Positions 12,478-25,033 of a stretch of 64,000 bases of DNA are shown here, one piece after another. Below the pieces are notes generated by a model. That model did not search any database and was not told the origin of the DNA. It saw only the letters and a program-made list of their open reading frames with translations. How positions within the stretch are numbered: position 1 is the stretch's first letter; every line of letters starts with the position of its first letter. The stretch comes from Imbricaverruca yamaguchii (lineage: Eukaryota > Arthropoda > Thecostraca > Neoverrucidae). The stretch covers positions 62,001 through 126,000 of the forward strand of contig JAOTOL010001184.1 in assembly GCA_034440575.1 (NCBI GenBank), given 5' to 3'. Position numbers and translations under genes: made by a program.

Positions 12478-13000
12478 TTTTTTTGAGTGAGTGCATCTGT
12501 GTGTGTTTGTGTGTTGTGTGTGTGTGTATCATCCTCATTTCCTAGCTCTGTTCTTCAGAGGCACATTGTGTATTCTTAGCGACACACCTTCAACGTTTCG
12601 TCACGCGTATGTGACACCTTTAGGAATAACAAAGCGACAGCGATATCGTACATAAACACACAACCTGCTCTACTCTAAATAGTAAACAGCACGAAAGTTC
12701 GTGATGAACATCACAATATACAGTCACGGTGGGAGAATTTCGTATGCTTGTCATGTGTATTTCCCCATGCTTGCTTTTCACTGCATCGCAGGTTACGTGC
12801 TTTCTGTACGATATCGATGTCACTTCGTTATTCCTGAAGATGTCACATATGCGTGACGCAAGGTTGAATGTGTGTTGCTTATAATAGAACACCGTGCCTC
12901 CGAAGAGCAGAGCAGAGAGAAAGAGAAAATGATGGAAGCTAATCTGAAATCCAACAATGAATAATGATCAAATATACCCATGCATCTAAACGCATATGTA

Positions 13001-13002
<2 letters not shown>
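12476..13002. other. no recognisable gene
   Basis: AT-rich spacer between two TA tracts. No domain-bearing frame. Confidence 0.5.

Positions 13003-13066
<64 letters not shown>
13003..13066. repeat. (TA)n microsatellite
   Basis: About 32 uninterrupted TA units. Confidence 0.99.
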
Positions 13067-13074
<8 letters not shown>

Positions 13075-14660
13075 TCGTCCCTAGGCTGGCGCATAATTGT
13101 TGAAGGAGAAGATACATTGCAATGCGCGCATGAAATATCATTAACGATTCAAGAGTTGTGAGCCAATCTCATGTCGAGCATTTATAAAACACTTTGCCCT
13201 ATGATCATTAGTGGATAGCATTAGAGTAGATCACGCCCTGCCTTTTTGCTGAGTTTAAAGCAGCGATCCGTGCAAATACACCGACTACGAGAGACATTGA
13301 CAATGGTCATAGTGGCGTGTCGTGGCAATGCCAGGTGCATTCGCAGTGGAGTTTACAGTAACAGAGGCCCATTTGTGATGGAGTCCAGTCCAGCGTAGCG
13401 CCGATGACGACACCCAGCCGTGGTGTCCACGGGCGGAATGTGTCGCTCGACCGCACCGCCGAGCCATTTCCACACGTATCCGGGCGTTTGAGGCGCGGTG
13501 TGTGTTCATCAGTCTGTGTCACGATTGCGCCCGGCTACGGCCACGGCCGCCGGGCCCGCTCGTCTTAGAGCTCGGCACCACCGCCAGCAGACATCCATCC
13601 ATTCCGGTCGGCGCCGTGCTCGACTAACCATTGGGCCGCGGCGGGTTTTGTCGGCGCCGGGCGTGGGCAGGCCGCCGCATCCATCGCCCGGCGACTCCTG
13701 TGTGTTGTTCACGCTGCGGGCGTGCTGCGGCGCCCGTGTCGCCGCGCCAGTTTGGTACGCCCCGGGGGCGGTGACCCTGAGCTCGGCCGGCCGGAGGTCT
13801 GTGGCGCTGTCGCCCACACCTGACGGCCCGCTCGACGGCCAATTACAATGTTGTCGCCTGTAAATATGGCCGGCCCATGCGCTCCCACACTCGAATCGCT
13901 CACGCGATGTGTCGTCCGGTGTTGTCCGGCTCACAACGGCGTCTCCTGCTTCGCTGACAAAGCGTGACATCAGTTCCTGCGTGCCACTGAATCTAGCTGC
14001 AATGTGCCGCTCGTTTGTGTCTTTGCGTTAGTTCGTATCTTTAATGCAATGGTCTTTCATCTATACGATAGTCCAACAAATCTGCTAAGCGCATTTTCTG
14101 GCTTGTGCTTTGCGCGTACATTATGAATAAGCAGCCGCATTATCTTCTGGCAGTTGCATTCTTGTACCTTGTGAAGTTGATTTGTGGTGCGGTGACATAA
14201 GCACGGCCACGATGTTGTAGGCCATCGAGATCGTTCATGCCAGCACAGTTCATTTCATCCTCATTCAATGGGGCACTTCTCGCTTCGCAATTCTACGTAC
14301 CATAATGAGTGCTGATAAACATCCCATCAAGCTGCTCGCAGCTGCATCTCATTATCGCCGCTCACCAAAATACAAAGTCAATCTTAATGGTGAGGTTAAA
14401 TTTTACACGGGCTAACTTGAAGTTGTGAGTCATCTAGAGAATCTGAGGATCTGAGAACAGACCTCCGTTCGCATCTTCACGCAGGTCGATCGCATCATGC
14501 ACAGACTGCCTGTGCCGTCGCCCTCAGGTGATCCGTGGCATCACCCTCGGGGCACCTGTGGTATCACTTTCTGGGCACCTGTGGTATCACGCACGGTGTG
14601 GGTGTCTGACAGATGACAACTGACAAACCGTCGTGGCCAGCTAATGTCGGGGTCAGCTAA
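13067..14660. other. no recognisable gene
   Basis: GC-rich 13380-13930, otherwise mixed. At 14525-14600 there are about three imperfect copies of a short unit with GGGCACCTGTGGTATCAC, which lead into the 56-bp array. Confidence 0.5.
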
Positions 14661-14724
14661 TGCCGGGGTCAACTAATGCCGGGATCAGCCACGGATCGGG
14701 CCGAACGCGTCTCGCCGGCTGCGG

Positions 14725-15692
14725 CGGTCCCGACTCACAGGGTTGGTGCCTCTGGGCCCAGGTCACACCAGGGCCGGGGGCGATCCCGACTCACAGGGTT
14801 GGTGCCTCTGGGCCCAGGTCATACCAGGGCCGGCGGCGGTCCCGACTCACAGGGTTGGTGCCTCTGGGCCCAGGTCATACCAGGGCCGGCGGCGGTCCCG
14901 ACTCACGGGGTCGGTGGGTCTGGGCCCAGGTCACACCAGGGCCGGCGGGGGTCCCGACTCACAGGGTGGGTGCCTCTGGGCCCAGGTCACACCAGGGCCG
15001 GCGGCGGTCCCGACTCACGGGGTCGGTGGGTCTGGGCCCAGGTCACACCAGGGCCGGCGGCGGTCCCGACTCACGGGGTCGGTGCGTCTGGGCCCAGGTC
15101 ACACCAGGGCCGGCGGCGGTCCCGACTCACTGGGCCGGTGCGTCTGGGCCCAGGTCACACCAGGGCCGGCGGCGGTCCCGACTCACGGGGTTGGTGCGTC
15201 TGGGCCCAGGTCACACCAGGGCCGGCGGCGGTCCCGACTCACGGGGTTGGTGCGTCTGGGCCCAGGTCACACCAGGGCCGGCGGCGGTCCCGACTCACAG
15301 GGTTGGTGCCTCTGGGCCCAGGTCACACCAGGGCCGGCGGCGGTCCCGACTCACGGGGTCGGTGCGTCTGGGCCCAGGTCACACCAGGGCCGGCGGCGGT
15401 CCCGACTCACGGGGTCGGTGGGTCTGGGCCCAGGTCACACCAGGGCCGGCGGGACTACGGGGTGGTGGTCTGGCCCAGGCACAGGGGGCGGTCCCGACTC
15501 ACGGGGTCGGTGGGTCTGGGCCCAGGTCACACCAGGGCCGGCGGCGGTCCCGACTCACGGGGTCGGTGCGTCTGAGCCCAGGTCACACCAGGGCCGGCGG
15601 CGGTCCCGACTCACGGGGTCGGTGGGTCTGGGCCCAGGTCACACCAGGGCCGGCGGCGGTCCCGACTCACGGGGTCGGTGGGTCTGGGCCCA
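14725..15692. repeat. 56-bp minisatellite, about 17 copies
   Basis: The unit contains GCGGTCCCGACTCAC, then GGTGCGTCTGGGCCCAGG, then TCACACCAGGGCCGG. Copies differ mainly at a few positions (CACAGGG or CACGGGG, GTGCC or GTGGG). One copy near 15453-15490 is disrupted. As 56 is not divisible by three, each plus frame passes through all phases of the unit, and none contains a stop. This gives three overlapping open frames of 300-355 codons that are not genes. Confidence 0.97.
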
Positions 15693-16205
15693 AGTCACGC
15701 CACGGTCGCACGCAGTGCACCCACTGACGATGTGTTGCTAGATGTGAGTCGCAAGACTGACGCGGGACAGTGGATGCACCCGTTCGCCGAATGCTGTCAT
15801 TTCAAGCTGGCGTACGATGCCGGAGGTGTTGCCCTTTGTCCAAAGGTGTGGACGAGGTATAATACCACGGCACCTGCATAAGGCGTTTTGCAACTCGCGA
15901 CTGTGGATGTTTCCCTCTTTAAATTACACATGGACCTCCGTGATGCAGGTGCAGTTGCATTATTCTTCCAGCATTCGTGATCGACGGCATTTTGCCCGAA
16001 CCGATGCCCGTACATAGAAAGCCCAGCCAGCACGCGCGCGGCGAGAGCAAGGCGAGGCTAATTATTCACTTCTGAGGAGGCTTTCCTGAACATCTGACCA
16101 CTTCGGCTGACCAGCTCACCGATACATCACCAGACGGCCAGCGCGTGCCGTTATAATTAACGCACACTCCAGCCTGACGAGACGGTCGGCATCATCAAAC
16201 AGCAG
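15693..16205. other. no recognisable gene
   Basis: Unique-looking spacer. No domain-bearing frame. Confidence 0.5.
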
Positions 16206-16442
16206 CAGGGAGAGATACAGAGAAAGAGGTAGAGGAACAGATAGGCAGACAGACACAGACACAGACACAGCTACAGACACAGACACAGATACAGATACAG
16301 ATACGAACACATACACAGACACGGACACAGAGACAGAGACAGAGACAAAAACAGAGACAGAGACAGATACAGAGACAGAGACAGAGACAGTAGCCGAAGC
16401 AGAGACAGTAGCAGAAACAGAGACAGAGACAGAGACAGAAGC
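16206..16442. repeat. (GACACA)/(GAGACA) simple repeat
   Basis: Six-base units ACAGAC and ACAGAG alternate with interruptions. The minus strand reads as Ser/Leu or Cys/Val runs, which are low complexity. Confidence 0.95.
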
Positions 16443-17960
16443 AAGTTAGAACCACTATCAGCATTGAACCAACACAGGTGCGTAGGCCTGTGCTGGACAA
16501 CCACCAGCCTCCCAGCGTTCTCAGTGCGTTCGTCGAAACGGCTCTTACAAACAACTTCGATGTGATTTACCGTCTGCACTTGTGGCGGGCTTGGAGAGAA
16601 CTGGCTGTCGTGACTCACACCACCCGGTGAGTCCTGCAAATTCCCTCCATGCCCGCTCAGCCGAACAACAAACCGCGCGACCTTTTCTCCAGACATATTG
16701 GGTGGAAAAAGCAGAGAGATAACGTTACGTCGTGGGATGATTGATTCACGTGCTCTGTGCTAAGCGCCATCTGTTCAGAATATGCCAATATTCAGTTTCG
16801 CCACTATGCCAGCAATTTATATGATGGGCTAGCGGGTGAGTGTGCATTCAAAAGACTGCAAAAATGAGTGTGATGAAGGGTATCACGAGATGCTCTTTGC
16901 TTGCCATGGTAGCACTGCATCTTGCTGGCTGACAGGCATATACACATCAATGGATTTCGAGCGTAGAGAAGCGATCCATTACCTGCGTTTAACACGTATT
17001 GTGTTCACAGCGAAAAGTGGAAATTCGCGCACGTGCTTCCTGACTTATGGCATTGCAGTAGTAACACAATGCAATGCTGCTTTTGCATATGCCTCAGGGT
17101 CCCGGCAGTGAAAAAATGTACCGTAATTATTTACCGACGGATTCGCACGTAACATGCGATCTTAACGGCTGGTTATTTCACCTCTTAATTTCCTTTTGGA
17201 ATGGTGCACTCAGAAGAGCAAGAGGAGCTATGTTATATGTTCCCCTACCTTTGCAACTGCCAGATGAGCTTTCATCCCTCCGAATCTAGCAACTGTTAGA
17301 AGAAAATGCTTAACGGATGCTCGAAACGAAACCGTGCTCAATATGTCGCCAATCGAACAATAAATCCGTGAGAAAGTCTATTAAATGTCCTGAAGCTTCA
17401 ATGTTAGGGCATGATTATTTTCACACAACAAATTGCATAAGCCTGCTTTCTGACACTCTCTTCTATTGTTGATGATTAGACGTCTCTGAGCGATGGGTTT
17501 AGGATTGGGATGTTAGAAAGCGCGTCACTTCTTGGAAAATGGAACATTCCAAGATTCGTGAACAAAAGAACATGCTACTGTCATTTTAATGCCTCGCTGT
17601 TCCTGAGATTAACTACACAATCATGGGTGCTGTATGACCGAAGCAGTCGATGCGCCCCTAAGCCCAAATAACCAACCAACTACACAATCATAACACTTTT
17701 CTCGTGTACATTCACAAATATATGGACTGAAATGCATCCATCGGGTTATATTTTTGACAATTATTGTAATCACATGCTATGAAGAATGGCAATTTAAGCG
17801 TGGGACAGGGGACGCGACAGAGTGCATTGTACCAATAGTCCTGTTGGCCATAAACTCCACATGCGCATGCGCCGAGATGGTGCTCACGTGACGACCGCTG
17901 ATTTCGGGTGCATATCTCAATTATTTGAAGCAAAATTATGGGATGCATGCCTGCATATAT
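16443..17960. other. no recognisable gene
   Basis: AT-leaning unique-looking sequence. Short frames only, none recognised. Confidence 0.5.
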
Positions 17961-18010
17961 CAATGTATATATATAAATATATATAAATGTATATATATAA
18001 ATATATATAA

Positions 18011-18101
<91 letters not shown>
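17961..18101. repeat. (TA)n microsatellite with TATATAAA/TGTA variants
   Basis: The left third holds TATATATAAATATATATAAA-type variant units, then about 45 pure TA units. This is the longest TA tract in the window. Confidence 0.98.
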
Positions 18102-18103
<2 letters not shown>

Positions 18104-19680
18104 CAGCGACAGGTATCATCTCAACGTTGGGCAGCAACTTTCCATTTTTAACAAACCATCCGTTTTTTCCATAATTTGTTGATGTTTCAATTGGTAGTGC
18201 TCTGTTCGTTCCGTGTAATATATATTTGCTACGTCTTCCGGATAACCCACGTGCTCCGTTTGTTGTGCGCTATATGTCTGTTTTGTGTGGCTTGAGTGAT
18301 GGTGCAATCTGTGAGATCTGAATGATGTGTGCGGCAGGTGATCTGTGAAATCCACGTGGACTTTGTGATCCGTGATGCACCTAACGGGAGCAATATTCGG
18401 TATATATTCTGGCAGCTCAGGTATGTTGCCTTATAGTCCCTGTCAGCTGTAAGAAGCATGGGATAATATTGTAGGTCATTGTAATCCATTTAATTTCTTT
18501 ATTAATTTCGTTAACAATGAAACTTAGTCGATCTGTTGGCTTCAATCACCTCGTATTTTTCAATAGTACATAGACGTATCATAATACTTTACAAAATGCG
18601 TTTTTAGAAATACAATAAAAACCCGTCCGCAGGAACAAGTGAATTACTTTCTTCTCTAGATCTCTTGGAAGGCCGACTTTGGGGTATGATCTTATGCTTT
18701 TCCATGGAATCTTGGCTATGCCAATAATCAGTTTCGTAATACCTGTGTAGATTGTTCTTAACGGTATGTAAACTACAATGGCATTCAATTTCATTATTGC
18801 ATAGTCAACCCCATCTGCGAGTGAAAGCATTCCATTTCTACCTAGTAGATGGTGAATATAGTTTGGGATGCAAATTCACGGTATGAATATTTAAGTTCAG
18901 TTATATTACCAGGTAGAACATCATGATCTGACACCGAAGGAATTGAATGCCAGGTACACTTCATTTATCACAGAGTTATGTGATGCTATCAGCATTTGAG
19001 AGTGGACGTTGAAAGGTGCATACAAAGGAAGCATGATTGGTACCAAGGTGACGCAATGGTCGGATTTAGCATCAGGGTATGATTAGCATAATGGAGATAT
19101 TATTGGAGATGGGCAATTGGAACACAATTGGTGACTACATGGACTAATTTACAAAAAAGGCATGGGTGATATATATCATCATCATATATATCTCGTTCTT
19201 TCCATCCAAGTTCGGGGCTTCCTTCAGCTTCATTGCTAAGTCATTGTCATTGTAATGCATGCTTTGTACCTCAAGCTCAAGACAACAAAGTGTGGATGTA
19301 AAGAACAAGGAGACAATTTTCAGTTGATCAGGGAACCAAACCACCATGTTTTGTTTATAGTCAAACAGCCTAAGTTGTAGTCCTTCTAGACTTTTTCCAA
19401 CCTGAAATAGAATGGCGACCTGACTCTTAGTGATACTTAGTGACCCTTGGTGTTGTATATGCTCATGACACGTGGTACCAACGTGATCTCTTTGATCCGC
19501 TTGATCTGGTGGCATGCGCCGCATGTATTTGTGTGAGCCATGGTATTTGTGGGATCTGTCGAGCGATTTCCATTTATGAGCAAGTACCACATCACACATG
19601 GCGCCACAACATGAACCGTCTTCAATTTTGACGCTGGTGCGGCCCAATAAAAGACAACTTCAGCGGCAAAAGCCATTCGC
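18102..19680. other. AT-rich stretch, no gene identified
   Basis: A minus-strand frame at 19144-19647 (167 codons) is unusually long for AT-rich sequence and has a few His and Cys residues, but I recognise no domain. It could be an old element remnant. Confidence 0.4.
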
Positions 19681-19960
19681 GTCTCGACAGCCACCGGGCG
19701 AAGAGACAGGCGACGGAGCGCGCCGAGTGCGCCGCCCCAGCCGCCGGAGCGTCTCGACAGCCACCGGGCGAAGAGACAGGCGACGGAGCGCGCCGAGTGC
19801 GCCGCCCCACCCGCCGGAGCGTCTCGACAGCCACCGGGCGAAGAGACAGGCGACGGAGCACGCCGAGTGCGCCGCCCCAGCCGCCGGAGCGTCTCGACAG
19901 CCACCGGGCGAAGAGACAGGCGACGGAGCGCGCCGAGTGCGCCGCCCCAGCCGCCGGAGA
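19681..19960. repeat. 70-bp tandem repeat, four copies
   Basis: Copies start at 19681, 19751, 19821 and 19891, each with GTCTCGACAGCCACCGGGCG at its start and GCCGCCCCAGCCGCCGG near its end. They are almost identical, so the expansion is recent. Open frames on both strands follow from the lack of stops. Confidence 0.98.
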
Positions 19961-20956
19961 TGAGCTCGAAGCCGGCTGGGCGGCGGCTGAGACTGCCGAC
20001 ACGGGGCCGAAGCACCAGCGACGCCCGACACACTCCACGACTCGATTTCAATGACGCTCACTTTCACCCGCATAAAACACAATTATTGATCGAAGCGGCG
20101 GAGATGGCACAGTGCACGACCCGTGCCCCTTGCACCACGGGTCACGAGCAGTTCCACCACTTTCTACTCGGCCGGTGTCTGTCGACTCTCGCGGCGCGGC
20201 GCCTACACGCCCGGCGTTGTCGGCCGACGGAGCTTCGGCACAACTGGCGCGTCGGCTGCCCGGTCGACCGATGGCGCCAACCGGCAGGTCACCAGACCGG
20301 GCACACGGCCGCACCGTCGGCCAATTATCACGCGTGCAATCACTGTAAGCGGGCAGTGGCAGCGAGCGGCGGAGCAGCCTCACGCGTGACCTCGATCTGC
20401 GCCACCCCGACCGTGACGTCACGACGTGCGGCACGCACGGCACCGGCGCGTCCGACGGCTCCGTCATGAATTCAATTTTTTCCGTCCTGGGAGGCGCACA
20501 ACTATGCGTTATAAACGTAGCGGTTCGCCGCGCCGCTGCTTCGGCGCAGGTGAATAATTCTGGGCAGGTATGAGCGGCCGGGTTTTATGGCCCATCGCCG
20601 GCACGAGGAGGAAGCCACGAATGCCCGCTGAGGAGGCAGCCGGCTGTTTGGGACCGTTTGTTTAGTGCGCCACTGATGCACCGGCCACACATTCTTCATT
20701 GATTCCTGAACTGTATATCTTCCGCCGGTCAAAAGCGGCGCGCGCTGATTGGTGGTGGGTGCACCGGCGAGCCGACCTACCTCAGGAACGCACTTCACTG
20801 TCAGGGTGTTTGCCGCACAGAGAACTGTTGACTGGCCGGCCAGAGAACGGACAGTCGAGGTCGGAATTACGCAGTAGTGGGTATGGAACACAGATAACTT
20901 GAGTAGCAAACCGGTAGTATCGGAGCGTCAACGGTCAACGGTTGCGGCTCCGAAAG
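19961..20956. other. GC-rich spacer, no gene identified
   Basis: Open frames of up to 200 codons are Arg/Ala/Pro-rich and occur on both strands. No domain recognised. Confidence 0.5.
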
Positions 20957-21465
20957 GTAGGTCGGAGCGGCACCTGACGGATAGCTCGGAGCGGCACCTG
21001 ACGGATAGCTCGGAGCAGCACCTGACGGATAGGTTGGAGCGGCACCTGACGGATAGCTCGGAGCGGCACCTGACGGATAGCTCGGAGCAGCACCTGACGG
21101 ATAGCTCCGAGCAGCACCTGACGGATAGGTCGGAGCGGCACCTGGCGGATAGTTCGGAGCGGCACCTGACGGATAGGTTGGAGCGGCACCTGACGGATAG
21201 CTCGGAGAGGCACCTGACGGATAGGTTGGAGCGGCACCTGACGGATAGCTCGGAGACGAAGGTCGGAGCGGCACCTGGCGGATAGTTCGGAGCGGCACCT
21301 GACGGATAGGTTGGAGAGGCACCTGACGGATAGCTCGGAGAGGCACCTGACGGATAGGTTGGAGCGGCACCTGACGGATAGCTCGGAGCGGCACCTGACG
21401 GATAGCTCGGAGCGACACCTGACGGATAGCTCGGAGCGGCACCTGACGGATAGCTCGGAGCACCG
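20957..21465. repeat. 24-bp minisatellite, about 21 copies
   Basis: The unit contains CGGAGCGGCACCTGACGGAT followed by AGCT or AGGT. The period is divisible by three, so plus frames read SERHLTDS repeats and minus frames read YPSGAAPS repeats. The codon pattern simply mirrors the DNA repeat. A larger disturbance near 21254-21290 marks an inserted or partially deleted unit. Confidence 0.97.
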
Positions 21466-21807
21466 TCAGAACGCTTGTGGATCGACGAGAGTCTGTTGGC
21501 CACACGGATACCTATTATGACGTCAGGCTGCAATACAAGTCGGCGAGGTGGTGTTTGTTTCCATATTTCTCTTTCTTTCCTTCTCTTCCTCTGCGTCCGT
21601 CTGTGTACCAATCGAATATTCGTCTGAATTATTCATCACTGCATCGGAGCGCACCAACACTGGAGATAAATCAATTGGGCGCGGAAGTGTTGGCGAGGAC
21701 CGGCCGAATCAGCTGGTGCCGGTGTCTGCGAGCCTGCCAGCAAGTGTGCGCTACTCATCGGGCTATCGTCCGCCTGTGATGGCTTCATCCGGGCCGGGCT
21801 CAATCAG
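21466..21807. other. no recognisable gene
   Basis: Unique spacer between two arrays. Confidence 0.5.
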
Positions 21808-22037
21808 TCAAGTGCTGACCTGCTGATAAGGGCAGGGAACCAGTCAAGTGTTGACCTTCTGACGAGGGCAGGGAGCCAGTCAAGTGGTGATCTTACGAGG
21901 GCAGGGAGCCAGTCAAGTTGTGACCTGTTGACGGGGGCAGAGAACCAGTCAAGTGTTGACCTGCTGATAAGGGCAGGGAACCAGTCAAGTGTTGACCTGC
22001 TGACGAGGACAGGGAGGCAGTCAAGTGGTGACCTGTC

Positions 22038-22040
<3 letters not shown>
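21808..22040. repeat. 36-bp minisatellite, about 6.5 copies
   Basis: The unit contains AGTCAAGTGTTGACCTGCTG followed by AGGGCAGGGAACC. One copy is three bases short. The array runs directly into a TA tract. Confidence 0.95.

Positions 22041-22069
<29 letters not shown>
22041..22069. repeat. (AT)n microsatellite
   Basis: About 14 AT units, lying between two minisatellites. Confidence 0.97.
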
Positions 22070-22075
<6 letters not shown>

Positions 22076-22117
22076 TGCCACGAGTTTGTGCCTCATCAGA
22101 GTACTCCCCGGGGTCGG

Positions 22118-23036
22118 TGCACCGTTGTACACTGTACACTGTACACGCCCCGGCGTCGGTTCACTGTTGCACACTATGCATTGTACACGCCCTGGCGTCG
22201 GTGCACTGTTGTACACTGTACACTGTACACTGTACACGCCCTGGCAGCGGTACACTGCTGTACACTGTACACTGTACACGCCCCGGCGGCGGTACACTGT
22301 ACACTGTGCATTGTACACGCCCTGGTAGCGATACACTGTTGTACACTGTACACTGTACACGCCCTGGCAGCGGTACACTGTTGTACACTGTACACTGTAC
22401 ACGCCCTGGCAGCGGTACACTGTTGTACACTGTACACTGTACACGCCCTGGCAGCGGTACACTGTTGTACACTGTACACTGTACACGCCCCGGCGTCGGT
22501 GCACTGTTGTACACTGTACACTGTACACTGTACACGCCCTGGCAGCGGTACACTGCTGTACACTGTACACTGTACACTGTACACGCCCTGGCAGCGGTAC
22601 ACTGTTGTACACTGTACACTGTACATGTCCCGGCGTCGGTGCACTGTTGTACACTGTACACTGTACACGCCCTGGCGTCGGTACACTGTTGTACACTGTA
22701 CACTGTACACGCCCCGGCGTCGGTACACTGTTGTACACTGTACACTGTACATGTCCCGGCGTCGGTACACTGTTGTACACTGTACACTGTACATGTCCCG
22801 GCGTCGGTACACTGTTGTACACTGTACACTGTACATGTCCCGGCGTCGGTACACTGTTGTACACTGTACACTGTACATGTCCCGGCGTCGGTACACTGTT
22901 GTACACTGTACACTGTACATGTCCCGGCGTCGGTACACTGTTGTACACTGTACACTGTACATGTCCCGGCGTCGGTGCACTGTTGTACACTGTACACGCC
23001 CTGGCAGCGGTACACTGTTGTACACTGTACACGCCC
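22118..23036. repeat. 42-bp minisatellite rich in GTACACTGTACAC
   Basis: About 22 units, each holding several TGTACA palindromes plus a GC-rich insert (CCCTGGCAGCGG or CCCCGGCGTCGG). Copies on the right (22620-22975) share the TGTCCCGGCGTCGG variant, which shows directional homogenisation. At least five of six frames stay open for 280-406 codons (for example the VYSVQQCTDAGTCT peptide repeat on the minus strand); none is a supported gene. Confidence 0.97.
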
Positions 23037-23156
23037 CAGCGATGAGTCTGCTGCGGGTGTCTGTGTAGCGATGAGGATTTTCTTGGCTCGGTGCGCTGTA
23101 GCTGGAGCGGCACGGTAAACAGTCATCCCAGGTGAGAGCGACACGGTCGGCTGACG

Positions 23157-23347
23157 CACCCAGCGGCGTCTGGGTACGCCGGGTCAGGTCACCCAGCGGC
23201 GTCTGGGTCTGCCGGATCAGGTCACCCAGCGGCGTCTGGGTACGCCGGGTCAGGTTACCCAGCGGCCTCTGGGTCTGCCGGGTCAGGTCACCCAGCGGCG
23301 TCTGGGTCCACTCCGCCGGCTCAGGTCACCCAGCGGCGTCTGGGTCC
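23157..23347. repeat. 33-bp minisatellite, about 5.5 copies
   Basis: The unit contains CACCCAGCGGCGTCTGGGT then GCCGGGTCAGGT. The period keeps one frame open. Confidence 0.95.
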
Positions 23348-25033
23348 AAGCCAACGGCTCAGCTCTGCCTTCTGCCAATATATGCCGCTCGCGTGGGCGT
23401 ATTTACTGCATCCCTCTGCCCAGACGTTCAAGCATCCTTTGGATCTCGCCTCCAGCACGCGGCTTAAGCATTCTATATTCCGGTGCACTTTGCGCGGTAA
23501 GTACCATTCCCAGTGGCGGTGAGACTCATTTGTATGACTTACCTCGATAGGCAGCGACGAAATGCCGGGCGGGGAAATTCGCCAATGCGCCGTTTTCGCC
23601 GGCGCACGCGGATTGTTTTCGTGCCGACAAGGATGCGCCGGAGCGTCTCTGTTGTGCGCACACTGTCCAATAATTACCACAGTCACCGGAGACGAATGAT
23701 TCGGAGCACACTCTCTCCAGTCCCCAGTGCGGTGAACCAGTGCGTGTGGATCATAACTGTGTGGAAATGTGACTTGGATGGCACCGCTGCACCCCGAGGC
23801 TGTGAGATAGTTCTCAGCTGGCTGGCTGGCTGGTTGGCTGGCTGGTTGACTAGCCGCCAGGCTGACCAGATGTGCTTCGTTACGCAGGCACTCAACAGTT
23901 TGTAAACGTCCGCCTTATTTAATTTCCGTGTCGACTTAGCTGATGAAAGCAGCGGACGGCATCTGGTCGAACATTGACGAGTCGCAGTTAAGTTTAATGT
24001 CGAAATGTACGAGGTCATTTGTCCCGGCCGACTCAGCGTCCAGTTGTTCTGCATGCATCTTTTTAATTGCAGTCCTTGTCCTCATGCTATTTAAAGACAA
24101 GGGAGGTGTTGCAGTCGACACGCCGGAGCACGACGCATTTCGGAACATTGTGTCAGCTGTGCTTCCGCCGCGTCGACGGAAAGCTCGGCCGCGTCGTTCA
24201 CCACTGCTGAATTGCCGACAAGTCGCCGAGAACGAGCCGGCCTCAGCGTGGCACGAGCGATCTATTGCCCCGGCCGGCGCGGCGGCCGCAACATCGGCTC
24301 CTCCCGGGGCGGAGGATCCTCGTGGCGAAGCAGTGCGCGTGCCGCGTCTAGCCGACACGTCAGCAGACTGTCGCTTCTCGGCGGTCTGGCGTCTCTCAAT
24401 AGGAGGTGGCGCGCACGATCTATAGACGCATGACGTGTCGTCGACGGGAGCCGAGCGTCGTCGGCGTCGACGAGCTGCTGACGGCCGACACTGGCGGATG
24501 CCGACGACGCAGAGTGCTGCCCCCTGGACGCGCCGGGCGCGGCAGGGCCATGATCCGGCGGTTTCACAGTCGAGTGGCGGCGGCTGCTGCCGTCTGATAG
24601 CCGGCGTCTGGCCGTTGCTGGTCGATCTGACAATATGTCGCGACTGTACAGCCTCGATTCTGTCAAACTGCCGCTCCAGCCCGGCGCTGACGTCGTCTGT
24701 GGCTCTGCTCCCAGTCTACGTAGTTAGCGATTCGTGTACACGTCGCGCGTCGCACGGGGCGCTTCGCTTCACAGGTCACGTTCGTCTGCCTCCGGACGCG
24801 GCGCTTCGCTTCGCAGACCACGTCCGTCTGCTTCCCGGAGTGGGCTGCGACACGGACCGCATGTCTTCCTGCGACGCCCGGCAGACTCGCCGCAGTCGAC
24901 CCGCTGATTGTCACATTTCCACAATTAGGTCTGCCGAGATCGTGAGGAGTACGCCACGATTGACGCTGGCTCGTCGACAATCAGGACGCGACCGTGCGCC
25001 GGCAACGTCGTCGGCGGTTACTGGAAGGTTCCG
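23348..25033. other. GC-rich stretch, no gene identified
   Basis: Open frames of 120-230 codons occur on both strands and are Arg/Ala/Ser-rich. At 24768-24840 there are two diverged copies of a roughly 42-bp unit starting GCGCTTCGCTTC. A (GGCTGGCT)n run lies at about 23819-23847. Confidence 0.5.

Noticed and set aside
14660..15741. Three overlapping plus frames of 299-355 codons resembling a Gly/Pro/Arg-rich protein
   Set aside because: Frame rotation through a stop-free 56-bp unit; all three frames read the same peptide phases.
21893..23159. Long open frames (280-406 codons) on both strands with Cys/Tyr/Val-rich peptide repeats
   Set aside because: They coincide with the 42-bp array, are open in at least five frames, and only mirror the DNA unit. 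No independent start, domain or codon bias.
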